A DNA stretch of 64,000 nt from CAVSJJ01 sp963771015 (GTDB lineage: Bacteria; Actinomycetota; Actinomycetes; Actinomycetales; Dermatophilaceae): NCBI GenBank assembly GCA_963771015.1, contig CAVYRN010000006.1, positions 62,001 through 126,000 on the forward strand. Direction: 5' to 3'. Shown piece by piece: positions 53,503-62,992 of the stretch. The notes below the pieces were generated by a model. That model was not told the DNA's origin and ran no database searches. It was given only the letters and a program-made list of their open reading frames with translations. Position numbers and translations under genes: made by a program. Each line of letters starts with the position of its first letter. Positions within the stretch are counted from its first letter, which is position 1.

Positions 53503-56327
53503 CGACGCAGTCCGACGGCCGCGACCTGGCGGGCGAGGTCGACTATGGCACGCCCGCCGTCACCGGGGTCCCCGCCACCGCCCGGGTGACGGTGGACGGC
53601 CGGGAGGTTCTCGTCCCGCCGGGCACGTCCGTCCTGCGCGCGGCCACCGAGGCCGGCATCGACATTCCCCGGCTGTGCGCGACCGACTCGCTCGCGGCGT
53701 TCGGCTCGTGCCGGCTCTGCCTCGTCGAGGTCGAGGGGTCAACGGGCACCCCGGCCTCATGCACGACGCCCTGCAAGGACGGCATGGTCGTCTCGACCGA
53801 CACCGACCAGCTGCGCTCGTTGCGCCGCGGGGTCATGGAGCTCTACCTGTCCGACCACCCCGCCGACTGTCCCGGCTGCGCCCGCGGCAGCTGCGAGATG
53901 CAGGGGCTCGCCCGGCGTCTGGACGTCACCGAGGTGCGCTACGGCCTCGGCGGCGACAACCATCTGGCCGACGCCGCCGACCGGTCGAACCCGTACTTCG
54001 ACTACGACCCGGCCGCCTGCATCGTCTGCTCGCGGTGCGTCCGGGCGTGCGGGGAGGTCCAGGGGACCTTCGCCCTCACCGTGCAGGGCCGCGGCTTCGC
54101 CTCCCGGGTCACGGCGGGCGGCACCGACTTCCTCGGCTCGGAGTGCGTGTCGTGCGGGGCCTGCGTCCAGGCCTGCCCGACCGACGCCCTCACCGAGCGC
54201 TCGGTCGTCGAGCTCGGAATGCCGACCCGGTCGGTCCTCACGACGTGCGCCTACTGCGGGGTCGGCTGCTCGTTCCGTGCCGAGGTGCGCGACGACCCCG
54301 GCGGGGTCCGCGTCGTCCGGATGACCCCGTGGAAGGACGGCAAGGCCAACGAGGGGCACAGCTGCGTCAAGGGCCGGTTCGCCTACGGGTATGCCGTGCA
54401 CGACGACCGCCGGCTCGAGCCGATGGTCCGCGAGAGCATCGATGACCCGTGGCGGACGGTGTCGTGGGACGAGGCGATCGCGGCGGTGGCCCACGGCTTC
54501 CGTGACATCCAGGAGCGGCACGGCGTCGGGGCCATCGGCGGCATCTCCTCCTCGCGGTGCACCAACGAGGAGGTCTACGTCGTCCAGCGGATGGTGCGGG
54601 CGGCATTCGGCAACAACAACGTCGACACGTGCGCCCGGGTCTGCCACTCCCCCACCGGTTACGGCCTCGGCCAGACCTTCGGGACATCGGCCGGCACCCA
54701 GGACTTCGCCTCGGTCGACCGGGCCGACGTCGTCCTGCTCATCGGCGCGAACCCGACCGACGCCCACCCCGTCTTCGCCTCGCGGCTCAAGCGGCGGCTG
54801 CGCGACGGCGCCCGGATCATCGTCGCCGACCCGCGGCGGATCGAGCTCGTGCGCTCGCCGCACGTCGAGGCGGCCTACCACCTGCCGGTCCGGCCGGGGA
54901 CGAACGTCGCCTTCATCAACGCCATGGCCCACGTCGCGGTCACCGAAGGACTCGCCGACGGAGACTTCCTCGCCGAGCGGTGCGAGAACGTCGAGGACTA
55001 CCTCGCCTTCATCTCGGGCCCGGAGCACGCTCCCGAGGCCGTCGAGGAGGTCACCGGCATCCCCGCGGACGACCTGCGCGCCGCCGCCCGGCTCTACGCC
55101 ACCGCGCCGAACGCCACCATCTACTACGGCCTCGGGGTGACCGAGCACAGCCAGGGCTCGACGATGGTCATGGGGCTGGCCAACCTGGCGATGCTGACCG
55201 GGAACATCGGGCGCGAGGGCGTCGGCGTCAACCCGCTGCGCGGTCAGAACAACGTCCAGGGCTCGTGCGACATGGGCAGCTTCCCCCATGAGCTACCGGG
55301 CTACCGACACGTGTCGATCCCCGAGGTCCGGGCGATCTTCGAGGACCGGTGGGGCGTGACGATCCAGCCCGAGCCCGGGCTGCGGATCCCCAACATGTTC
55401 GACGCCGCCCTCGGCGGGTCCTTCAAGGGCCTGTACGTCCAGGGCGAGGACATCGCCCAGTCCGACCCGAACACCGCCCACGTCGAGGCTGCGCTGCGCT
55501 CGATGGAGCTCGTCGTCGTCCAGGACCTGTTCCTCAACGAGACCGCGCGCTTCGCCCACGTCTTCCTGCCCGGGACGAGCTTCCTCGAGAAGGACGGGAC
55601 GTTCACGAACGCCGAGCGTCGGCTCGGCCGAGTACGTCCGGTCATGCCCAGCCTGGTCGGCAAGGCCGAGTGGGAGGTCGTCTGCGAGATCTCCACCGCG
55701 ATGGGTCACCCCATGGCGTATGCCGCCCCCGCCGACATCATGGCCGAGATCGCTGCGACGACCCCGACCTTCGCCGGGGTCACCCACGCCAGGCTCGACG
55801 AGGTCGGCTCGATGCAGTGGCCGGTCACCGACGCCGCGCCGAACGGCACGCCGACGATGCACGTCGGCTCCTTCGTCCGGGGTAAGGGACGGCTCGTCGA
55901 GACCGTCTACGTCCCGACGACCGAGCGGACCACACGGCGCTTCCCGCTCGTGCTCACGACCGGGCGCATCCTCACCCAGTACAACGTCGGCGCGCAGACC
56001 CGCCGCACCTCGAACTCGACCTGGCACCCGACCGACGTCCTCGAGATCCATCCGGCCGACGCGGAGGTCCGTGGCATCCACACCGGCGACATCGTCGAGC
56101 TGGCGAGCCGGGTCGGGGCGACCACCCTGCCCGCACTCGTCTCGGATCGGATGCCGCCGGGCGTCGTCTACACGACGTTCCACCACCCCGTCACCGGCGC
56201 GAACGTCGTGACGACCGAGAACAGCGACTGGGCGACGAACTGCCCCGAGTACAAGGTGACGGCCGTCGAGGTGACCGTCGCCAACGCGGCCCGGCGGGAA
56301 CCGGTGCCGGCGGGAGAGGCGCCGTGA
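53499..56327 (+). CDS. fdsA: NAD-dependent formate dehydrogenase, alpha (FdsA, molybdenum)
   Basis: A 942-residue catalytic subunit. An N-terminal 2Fe-2S ferredoxin domain (SCRLCLVEVEG), a His/Cys cluster (DHPADCPGCARGSCEMQ), two 4Fe-4S motifs (CIVCSRCVRAC, CVSCGACVQACP) and the CAYCGVGCSF cluster precede the molybdopterin domain. The metal ligand is cysteine, not selenocysteine, in DTCARVCHSPTG (codon TGC). GHSCVKGRF and QGQNNVQG-like RGQNNVQGSCDMG are conserved. It oxidises formate to CO2. GTGA overlap with fdsD. Confidence 0.97.
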   Translation: MTTQSDGRDLAGEVDYGTPAVTGVPATARVTVDGREVLVPPGTSVLRAATEAGIDIPRLCATDSLAAFGSCRLCLVEVEGSTGTPASCTTPCKDGMVVSTDTDQLRSLRRGVMELYLSDHPADCPGCARGSCEMQGLARRLDVTEVRYGLGGDNHLADAADRSNPYFDYDPAACIVCSRCVRACGEVQGTFALTVQGRGFASRVTAGGTDFLGSECVSCGACVQACPTDALTERSVVELGMPTRSVLTTCAYCGVGCSFRAEVRDDPGGVRVVRMTPWKDGKANEGHSCVKGRFAYGYAVHDDRRLEPMVRESIDDPWRTVSWDEAIAAVAHGFRDIQERHGVGAIGGISSSRCTNEEVYVVQRMVRAAFGNNNVDTCARVCHSPTGYGLGQTFGTSAGTQDFASVDRADVVLLIGANPTDAHPVFASRLKRRLRDGARIIVADPRRIELVRSPHVEAAYHLPVRPGTNVAFINAMAHVAVTEGLADGDFLAERCENVEDYLAFISGPEHAPEAVEEVTGIPADDLRAAARLYATAPNATIYYGLGVTEHSQGSTMVMGLANLAMLTGNIGREGVGVNPLRGQNNVQGSCDMGSFPHELPGYRHVSIPEVRAIFEDRWGVTIQPEPGLRIPNMFDAALGGSFKGLYVQGEDIAQSDPNTAHVEAALRSMELVVVQDLFLNETARFAHVFLPGTSFLEKDGTFTNAERRLGRVRPVMPSLVGKAEWEVVCEISTAMGHPMAYAAPADIMAEIAATTPTFAGVTHARLDEVGSMQWPVTDAAPNGTPTMHVGSFVRGKGRLVETVYVPTTERTTRRFPLVLTTGRILTQYNVGAQTRRTSNSTWHPTDVLEIHPADAEVRGIHTGDIVELASRVGATTLPALVSDRMPPGVVYTTFHHPVTGANVVTTENSDWATNCPEYKVTAVEVTVANAARREPVPAGEAP

Positions 56328-56542
56328 GTGCCGGCGAGCCGGCCGTGCTCCGGATGGGTCGGGACATAACCCGGCAGTTCGCGCACCTGCCGGCCGAGGT
56401 CGCCGCCGACGAGGTGGCTGCCCACATAGCTCGCTTCTGGGAGCCGCGGATGCGCCTCGAGCTCGCGACCTTCCTCGCCGACCACGGTGTCGAGATGGAC
56501 CCCGTACTCCGCGCCGCTGCCGAGCGCATCGGGACCGACTGA
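56324..56542 (+). CDS. fdsD: Formate dehydrogenase delta subunit
   Basis: A 72-residue protein matching the FdsD family: RMGRDITRQFAHLPAEVAADEVAAHIARFWEPRMR. It is needed for assembly or stability of the Fds complex in relatives. A GTG start overlaps fdsA. No fdsC/fdhD-type chaperone follows; the next gene is convergent. Confidence 0.9.
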   Translation: MSAGEPAVLRMGRDITRQFAHLPAEVAADEVAAHIARFWEPRMRLELATFLADHGVEMDPVLRAAAERIGTD

Positions 56543-56552
56543 GCGCAGCGGC

Positions 56553-58076
56553 CTACAGCGCGAGGTGCGTGGGACGTCCACCGACGAAGGTCGCCGCGAC
56601 CGGCATCCCGCGCAGGTGGGCCGCGAGGGCAGCGGTGTCGTCCCCCGGGCCCGCCAGCGGGTCGGCGTCGAGGAGAACGATGTCGCCGCGGCTGCCGGCC
56701 CCGAGAGTCCGCTGGCCGTCGGTCGACGCGGCGAGCGCCTCCAGCACGGTGATGGCCTGCTCAGGGTGCCAGGGCTCACGGTCGTCGGCACTGCGATGCA
56801 CGGCCGCGGCGATGGCCAGCCACGGATCGAGTGGTGAGACCGGTGCGTCCGAGCCGAGAGCGAGCCGCACTCCGGCGTCGAGCATCGACCGGAACGCGTA
56901 GGCCCGCCCGGCACGATCCGGCCAGCACTGGTCGGTGACGTCCCGGTCATCCCACACGTGGGCAGGCTGGACACTGGCGACCAGCCCGAGCGCGGCCATC
57001 CGGGCGACGTCGGAATCGGCGACCAGCTGAGCGTGCTCGATGCTCCCGTGGGCTCCGGCCCGCTCGACGGCGTCCAGCGCCGTCCGCACGGCGCAGTCGC
57101 CGATCGCATGGACCGCGACCTCGATCCGGGCTGCCGTCGCCTCGACGAACAACGCGACGAGCTCGTCCAGGCCGGTGTTCTGGACACCATAGGGATGCTC
57201 GAGCTCGGCACCTTCGGAGTAGGGCTCGCAGCAGTGAGCGGTCCGCGTGTTGAGGGAGCCGTCGGAGATCACCTTGAGGGGGCCCATGGTCAACAGCCCC
57301 GCGCCGCCCGTGAGTGCGTCGCCGGTCGCCAGCCCGGCGGCGATGACGTCCGCGAGCCCGTCGGCATACGTCGCCGCGCGGACCCGCAGCGACCGCACGC
57401 CCGCCGCGAACCGGTCCGGCCAGGCGCGGTGGTTGGCCGCGAGCTCCATGTCGACGATGCCGACCACCCCTCGGGCCGCCGCCCGGCGGACGACCCCCAC
57501 GACGCCGGCCTCGGCCGCCTCGGCGGCACCGGGCAGCTCGGCCAGCCTGGACCATGCGGGGAACCAGTCGAGCTCCTCGAGAATGCCGTCCCGCAGCGGG
57601 ATGCCGAGGGCGGCGAGGGCCGCGCTGTTGAGCCATCCGTGGTGGCCGTCTCCGGAGATGAGGACGACGGGACGGGAACCGGTGACGGCGTCGAGCTCGG
57701 CCACCCGAGGCTGGCGTGCCCACGGCGCGGTGCGGTGACCCCAGCCCTGCACGACGGAAGGCCCTGGCCCGATCCGAGCGAGGTGGTCACGCACGAGGGC
57801 GAGGACCTCGTCGGGCCCACCCGTCCCGGACAGGTCGAGCCGGGTCGCGGCCAGGCCCCACTGGGTGAGGTGGACGTGCGCGTCCCAGAGGCCGGGCATG
57901 GCCCAGCGGTCCGCGGCCTCGTGGACCTCCTCGTCGAGCCGAGGGACCAGCCCCGGGGCCACCTCGGTGACGACCCCGCCACTGATGCGCAGGTCGACCG
58001 GGGCGTCGGGGGCCGGACCGGCCACCGGCACCACCCGGACGCCCCGGATGAAGGTGCCCGGGTAGACCTCGTTCAC
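56553..58076 (-). CDS. Amidohydrolase family protein (YtcJ-like)
   Basis: A 507-residue metal-dependent hydrolase of the amidohydrolase-3 group. WDAHVHLTQWG holds the HxH metal site; GDGHHGWLNSAAL, GPLKVISDGSLNTRTA, AVHAIGDCAVRTALDA, SIEHAQLV and LGSDAPVSPLDPW are conserved. Substrates in this group vary. It starts with GTG six bases after the lpd stop and is probably co-transcribed with it. Confidence 0.9.
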   Translation of the reverse strand: MNEVYPGTFIRGVRVVPVAGPAPDAPVDLRISGGVVTEVAPGLVPRLDEEVHEAADRWAMPGLWDAHVHLTQWGLAATRLDLSGTGGPDEVLALVRDHLARIGPGPSVVQGWGHRTAPWARQPRVAELDAVTGSRPVVLISGDGHHGWLNSAALAALGIPLRDGILEELDWFPAWSRLAELPGAAEAAEAGVVGVVRRAAARGVVGIVDMELAANHRAWPDRFAAGVRSLRVRAATYADGLADVIAAGLATGDALTGGAGLLTMGPLKVISDGSLNTRTAHCCEPYSEGAELEHPYGVQNTGLDELVALFVEATAARIEVAVHAIGDCAVRTALDAVERAGAHGSIEHAQLVADSDVARMAALGLVASVQPAHVWDDRDVTDQCWPDRAGRAYAFRSMLDAGVRLALGSDAPVSPLDPWLAIAAAVHRSADDREPWHPEQAITVLEALAASTDGQRTLGAGSRGDIVLLDADPLAGPGDDTAALAAHLRGMPVAATFVGGRPTHLAL

Positions 58077-58083
58077 CGACGGG

Positions 58084-59481
<1,398 letters not shown>

Positions 59482-59488
59482 GGTGCCA

Positions 59489-59494
59489 ACCTTA
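59489..59494 (-). promoter_or_regulatory. -10 box TAAGGT for lpd
   Basis: Seven bases separate TAAGGT from the ATG at 59481. Confidence 0.6.
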
Positions 59495-59563
59495 GTCGGC
59501 GCGACGCGGACCTCGGGCCGCGGCATCCGCCCGCGGGTCCGGGCGCTCACCCGGCCCGACGGC

Positions 59564-59983
59564 TCAGAGGGAGGGGAACCAGATCGCGATCTCGCGGGCG
59601 GCGGACTCCGGCGCGTCCGAGCCGTGGACGATGTTCTGCTGGGCCGGGGTGCCCCAGTCCCGGCCGAGGTCCCCCCGGATCGTGCCGGCAGCCGCCACCG
59701 TCGGGTCGGTCGCGCCGGCGAGGACGCGGAAGCCCTCGACGCACCGCTCCCCCTCGATGACGACGGCGGTGACCGGACCGGAGCTCATGAAGTCCAGAAG
59801 GGCCTCGTAGAACGGCTTGCCCTCGTGCTCGGCGTAGTGACGGGCGAGCACCTCGTGGGTCGGGGTGAGGATCTGCAGGGCCACCAGGCGGTAGCCCTTG
59901 GCCTCGATCCGGCGCAGCACCTCCCCGGTGAGACCACGGGCGAACCCATCGGGCTTGACGAGGACGAGGGAGCGTTCGGTCAC
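59564..59983 (-). CDS. ndk: Nucleoside diphosphate kinase
   Basis: A 139-residue kinase that balances NTP pools. Active-site His120 lies in NIVHGSDAPESA; SLVLVKPDGFARG is the nucleotide site. A GTG start is preceded by TAGGCT 7 bases upstream; the TAG of that box is the stop codon of the DUF4233 gene. Confidence 0.98.
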   Translation of the reverse strand: MTERSLVLVKPDGFARGLTGEVLRRIEAKGYRLVALQILTPTHEVLARHYAEHEGKPFYEALLDFMSSGPVTAVVIEGERCVEGFRVLAGATDPTVAAAGTIRGDLGRDWGTPAQQNIVHGSDAPESAAREIAIWFPSL

Positions 59984-59990
59984 GGCGGCC

Positions 59991-59996
59991 AGCCTA
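59991..59996 (-). promoter_or_regulatory. -10 box TAGGCT made from the DUF4233 stop codon
   Basis: The TAG stop at 59994-59996 plus GCT gives TAGGCT, 7 bases before the ndk GTG at 59983, the same device as at folA. Confidence 0.55.
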
Positions 59997-60440
59997 CTCA
60001 GGTCGACCGGTGCCCTGGTCCGGGTCTGCGGAGTCGGCGGGGTCGACAGAGTCGGCGGGGTCGGCCGCCTCGCGCTGCGCGACGAGCCGCTCGGCCCGCT
60101 GGCCCTGGCCCATGAGGAGCAGCCACAGGCCGGTGAAGATGACGCCCACGCCCAGCATCGCCGGCAGGACGACGCCCGCGAGCCAGGTGAGCAGCTGGAC
60201 GAGCCAGCCCAGGGTCACGCCGTAGGGGCGCCGCATGAGACCGGCCGCGACGAAGGCGAGAACCGCGAGGACGGTACCGAGCCAGAGCAGGACGGCCGAG
60301 CGACCCTCGCCACTGGCGTCGGACAGGCCGCGGGCCAGGGTCGCGCCGAAGAAGATGACAAGCCCCTGCCCTGCGAGAACGACGGCGAGCAGCCGCCAGG
60401 TGAAGGGCCCGAGGGTGCCGTAGAGCGGAAACCGGCGCAT
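59994..60440 (-). CDS. DUF4233 membrane protein
   Basis: A 148-residue protein with three or four transmembrane helices, matching DUF4233: VVLAGQGLVIFFGATLARGL, RPYGVTLGWLVQLLTWLAGVVLPAMLGVGVIFTGLW. The acidic tail has ADPADSVDPADSADPD repeats. In mycobacteria it lies between folC and ndk. A TACCCT box (60449-60454) lies 8 bases before the ATG at 60440 and overlaps a GTATGCCG octamer. Confidence 0.9.
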   Translation of the reverse strand: MRRFPLYGTLGPFTWRLLAVVLAGQGLVIFFGATLARGLSDASGEGRSAVLLWLGTVLAVLAFVAAGLMRRPYGVTLGWLVQLLTWLAGVVLPAMLGVGVIFTGLWLLLMGQGQRAERLVAQREAADPADSVDPADSADPDQGTGRPE

Positions 60441-60448
60441 GGCGCCCA

Positions 60449-60454
60449 AGGGTA
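60449..60454 (-). promoter_or_regulatory. -10 box TACCCT for the DUF4233 gene
   Basis: Eight bases separate the box from the ATG at 60440. It overlaps the octamer GTATGCCG at 60452-60459. Its presence means the gene is no longer dependent on folC read-through. Confidence 0.5.
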
Positions 60455-60636
60455 TGCCGCCCTGCTCCCGTCGGCGTTCTCCTGGTTCAGCAAGCCGAGA
60501 CGCTGTCGCTGGGCCGGGCCGCCCCGGGGACGACGCAGCCCTTCGGCCCTGGGTGCCTCAGCGGACGTCGGAGGCGGGGGTCGTCCGAACGGGTGGGACT
60601 GGTAGCGAGCATCACACTGCGGCCCGTCGACGCTCA

Positions 60637-60642
60637 TAGCCT
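60637..60642 (+). promoter_or_regulatory. Possible -10 box TAGCCT for the surface repeat protein
   Basis: TAGCCT lies about 50 bases before the ATG at 60692, giving a real leader with an AAGGTG ribosome site. No clear -35. Confidence 0.35.
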
Positions 60643-60691
60643 CGCCATAGGTCGCAGACCTCCCTGGTGCCGTCCACACAGAAGGTGACTG

Positions 60692-62890
60692 ATGTCGAAG
60701 CTCTCCGCCCGTCTCACGCGTCAAGCCCTCATCGCGGTGGCGGCCGTGTCCGGCGCCGCCCTCATGAGCATCACCCCGGCGGTGGCGTCACCGGCCCCGC
60801 AGGCCGCCATTCCCCAGAACGTCGGGACGGTCGTGCAACCACCGGAGAACGGCATCGTCGGCTCGTTCTCGTCCGAGCGCATCTACGACAGCCGGGCCGC
60901 CGGCGGGCATTTCCTGCCGAGGGAGGCGCGCCAGATCTGCGTCACGACGCCCTCGGTTCCCGCCGACGCCGACGCCATCGTCGTCAACGTGACGGCGGTC
61001 GCGCAGGGGTCGGGCGGATACCTCACCCTCTACCCGGCGGGCACCACCCGCCCCGCCACCTCGAACCTCAACTACCGCAACGACCGCATCACCCCGAACC
61101 TCGCGGTCGTCAAGCTGAGCGCTGGGCACTGCATCAGCGTCTACAACGGTGGCGGCAGCTATGTCGACGTCATCCTCGACGTGCAGGGCTACCTCACCGG
61201 TGGCACGGCGACGGCCCCGGGGACCGTGACGAACCTGGCAACGGCCCAGCGGCTGCTCGACACCCGTGAGCGGGGCTACCCCGTGCCGGCGAACGGCACG
61301 GTCGACGTGCAGATCACCGGGGCCGGTGGCATTCCGGCGAGCGGCGTCGACGCCGTCATCCTCAACGTCACCGTCACCCAGACGGACACCACGGGCTGGC
61401 TGCGCGCCTGGCCCTCCGGAGAGCCCGAACCCACCTCCTCCTCGATGAACTACGTCGCGCGGGACACCCGCGCAGCCCTCGTCGTCAGCGCCGTCGGCAG
61501 CACCGGCAAGGTCAGGATCCGCAACGGCTCGACCGGATCGGCCGAGGTTATCGTCGACGCCTTCGCCTACACCAGGTCTGGGGATGCCGCACAGACGCTC
61601 GCCGCCCTGCAGCTCCAGTCGCCCACCCGCGCCTGGGACACCCGGTACTCGGGTAGCCGCGAGCCGCTCGGCTCGGGCGACACGCTCACGCTGAGCGAGT
61701 CCCAGCTGGGCCTGCCCACGGGTGGCGCGTCGGCCGCGATCGTCACGGTCACGGCAACGCGAGCCGTGAGCACTGGCTACCTGCAGGCCTACACCGGTTC
61801 CACCCCACCGTCGACGTCGATCATCAACTACCGGCCGGGCCAGTCCGTGGCGAACCTCGTCGTGGTGCGCGAGTCCGGTGGCATCACCATCAAGAACTCC
61901 TACACCGGCAACGTCGATGTCATCGTCGACGTCATCGGCTGGGTCACGGCCGAGCGTGGCGCCAAGGGCGTCATCACCTCCAGCAGCTCCGGTGACCCGC
62001 TGTACCGGGCGCCGGTCGTCACGTACAGGCCGAGCTACACCGGCGGCCTGACCAGCTCGCTGACAACGGCTTCGGACGGGTCCTACCGCTACACCCAGGG
62101 CATCAGCACGAGCTCGTTCAAGATCTGCGCCGGCAGCCCGGAGACCGTCGGTGGCAGCGGCACCTATGACTACGTCCCGAACTGCTACGGCTCGTACAGC
62201 TCCCCGACGATGACCACCGCTCCCCCGATGGGGAGCTGGGTCACCGGCGTCGACATCGCCCTCGATCCGGCCGCGACGATCGCCGGCGTCGGCTACGACG
62301 CCCACGGCACCATCAGCGGAGGCACCGTCTACGCGACGCGGATCTCCGACGGGTGGACCTTCCACGACGGCCTCGACGGCAGCGGCGCCTACCTCGTTCG
62401 CGGGCTACCGGCCGGCTCGTACCGCCTCAAGCTCCTGAGCCCGTCGGGCGGCGGAACCCACCCCTTCGGGATGGCCAGCGAGTGGTACGACGGCGTGGGC
62501 ATCAGCCAGGGCGGCGACAGCGAGGCCGTCCTCACCCGCGCCGGTGCCCAGATCATCGAGGTCTCGACCGGCGCCGCGGTGACCGGGAAGAACTTCGGGA
62601 TCGACGGCAACGGCCACTACGCCGGGGTGGTGACCAACTCCCTGGAGCACGGCGTGTCGGCCTACCTGACGATCTACCGGAGCACCGGCGACGTCATGGC
62701 GACGACCACGTCCGCGACGAACGGGACCTGGTCGGCCGACCTTCATCCCGGCACCTACACGATCTGCGCCTCGGCGACCTCGGGGTCCACGCAGTACTGC
62801 TACAACGGCAACGTCTCGCCGGGCAGCGCCACACCTGTCGTGCTCGGGTCGGACGACCCGGACACCTTCGTCGACATCCAGCTGCCGTAG
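60692..62890 (+). CDS. Secreted surface protein with three tandem beta-domains
   Basis: A 732-residue exported protein. Signal peptide to about residue 33 (AVASPAPQ). Three repeats of a domain known in actinobacterial surface proteins cover about residues 62-168, 186-293 and 312-419, each with a D-(S/T)-R start, a (V/I)-N-V-T or V-T-V-T strand, an S-x-(L/M/I)-N-Y motif and a final V-I-(V/L)-D. The rest (about 425-732) holds three carboxypeptidase-regulatory-like or collagen-binding-like beta domains. No sorting motif or lipobox. Codons are Ser/Thr/Tyr-rich compared with neighbours. It is inserted, in opposite orientation, between folC and DUF4233. Confidence 0.82.
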   Translation: MSKLSARLTRQALIAVAAVSGAALMSITPAVASPAPQAAIPQNVGTVVQPPENGIVGSFSSERIYDSRAAGGHFLPREARQICVTTPSVPADADAIVVNVTAVAQGSGGYLTLYPAGTTRPATSNLNYRNDRITPNLAVVKLSAGHCISVYNGGGSYVDVILDVQGYLTGGTATAPGTVTNLATAQRLLDTRERGYPVPANGTVDVQITGAGGIPASGVDAVILNVTVTQTDTTGWLRAWPSGEPEPTSSSMNYVARDTRAALVVSAVGSTGKVRIRNGSTGSAEVIVDAFAYTRSGDAAQTLAALQLQSPTRAWDTRYSGSREPLGSGDTLTLSESQLGLPTGGASAAIVTVTATRAVSTGYLQAYTGSTPPSTSIINYRPGQSVANLVVVRESGGITIKNSYTGNVDVIVDVIGWVTAERGAKGVITSSSSGDPLYRAPVVTYRPSYTGGLTSSLTTASDGSYRYTQGISTSSFKICAGSPETVGGSGTYDYVPNCYGSYSSPTMTTAPPMGSWVTGVDIALDPAATIAGVGYDAHGTISGGTVYATRISDGWTFHDGLDGSGAYLVRGLPAGSYRLKLLSPSGGGTHPFGMASEWYDGVGISQGGDSEAVLTRAGAQIIEVSTGAAVTGKNFGIDGNGHYAGVVTNSLEHGVSAYLTIYRSTGDVMATTTSATNGTWSADLHPGTYTICASATSGSTQYCYNGNVSPGSATPVVLGSDDPDTFVDIQLP

Positions 62891-62912
62891 CCGGGCCTCA
62901 CCACCCCCTGAT

Positions 62913-62948
62913 CTGTGGACGCGGCCGCATGAGCGGTCGCGTCCACAG
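62913..62948. terminator. Bidirectional terminator hairpin
   Basis: CTGTGGACGCGGCCGC and GCGGTCGCGTCCACAG form a 16-bp stem (one G-T pair) around ATGA, between the convergent surface-protein gene and folC. Confidence 0.8.
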
Positions 62949-62992
62949 CCCTGTCCGGGGTCGCGCGCCGAGGGGCATGCCGGGGGCCGCCC

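Noticed and set aside
54610..54670. Selenocysteine formate dehydrogenase considered
   Set aside because: The active-site codon is TGC (Cys), with no TGA or SECIS-like need.
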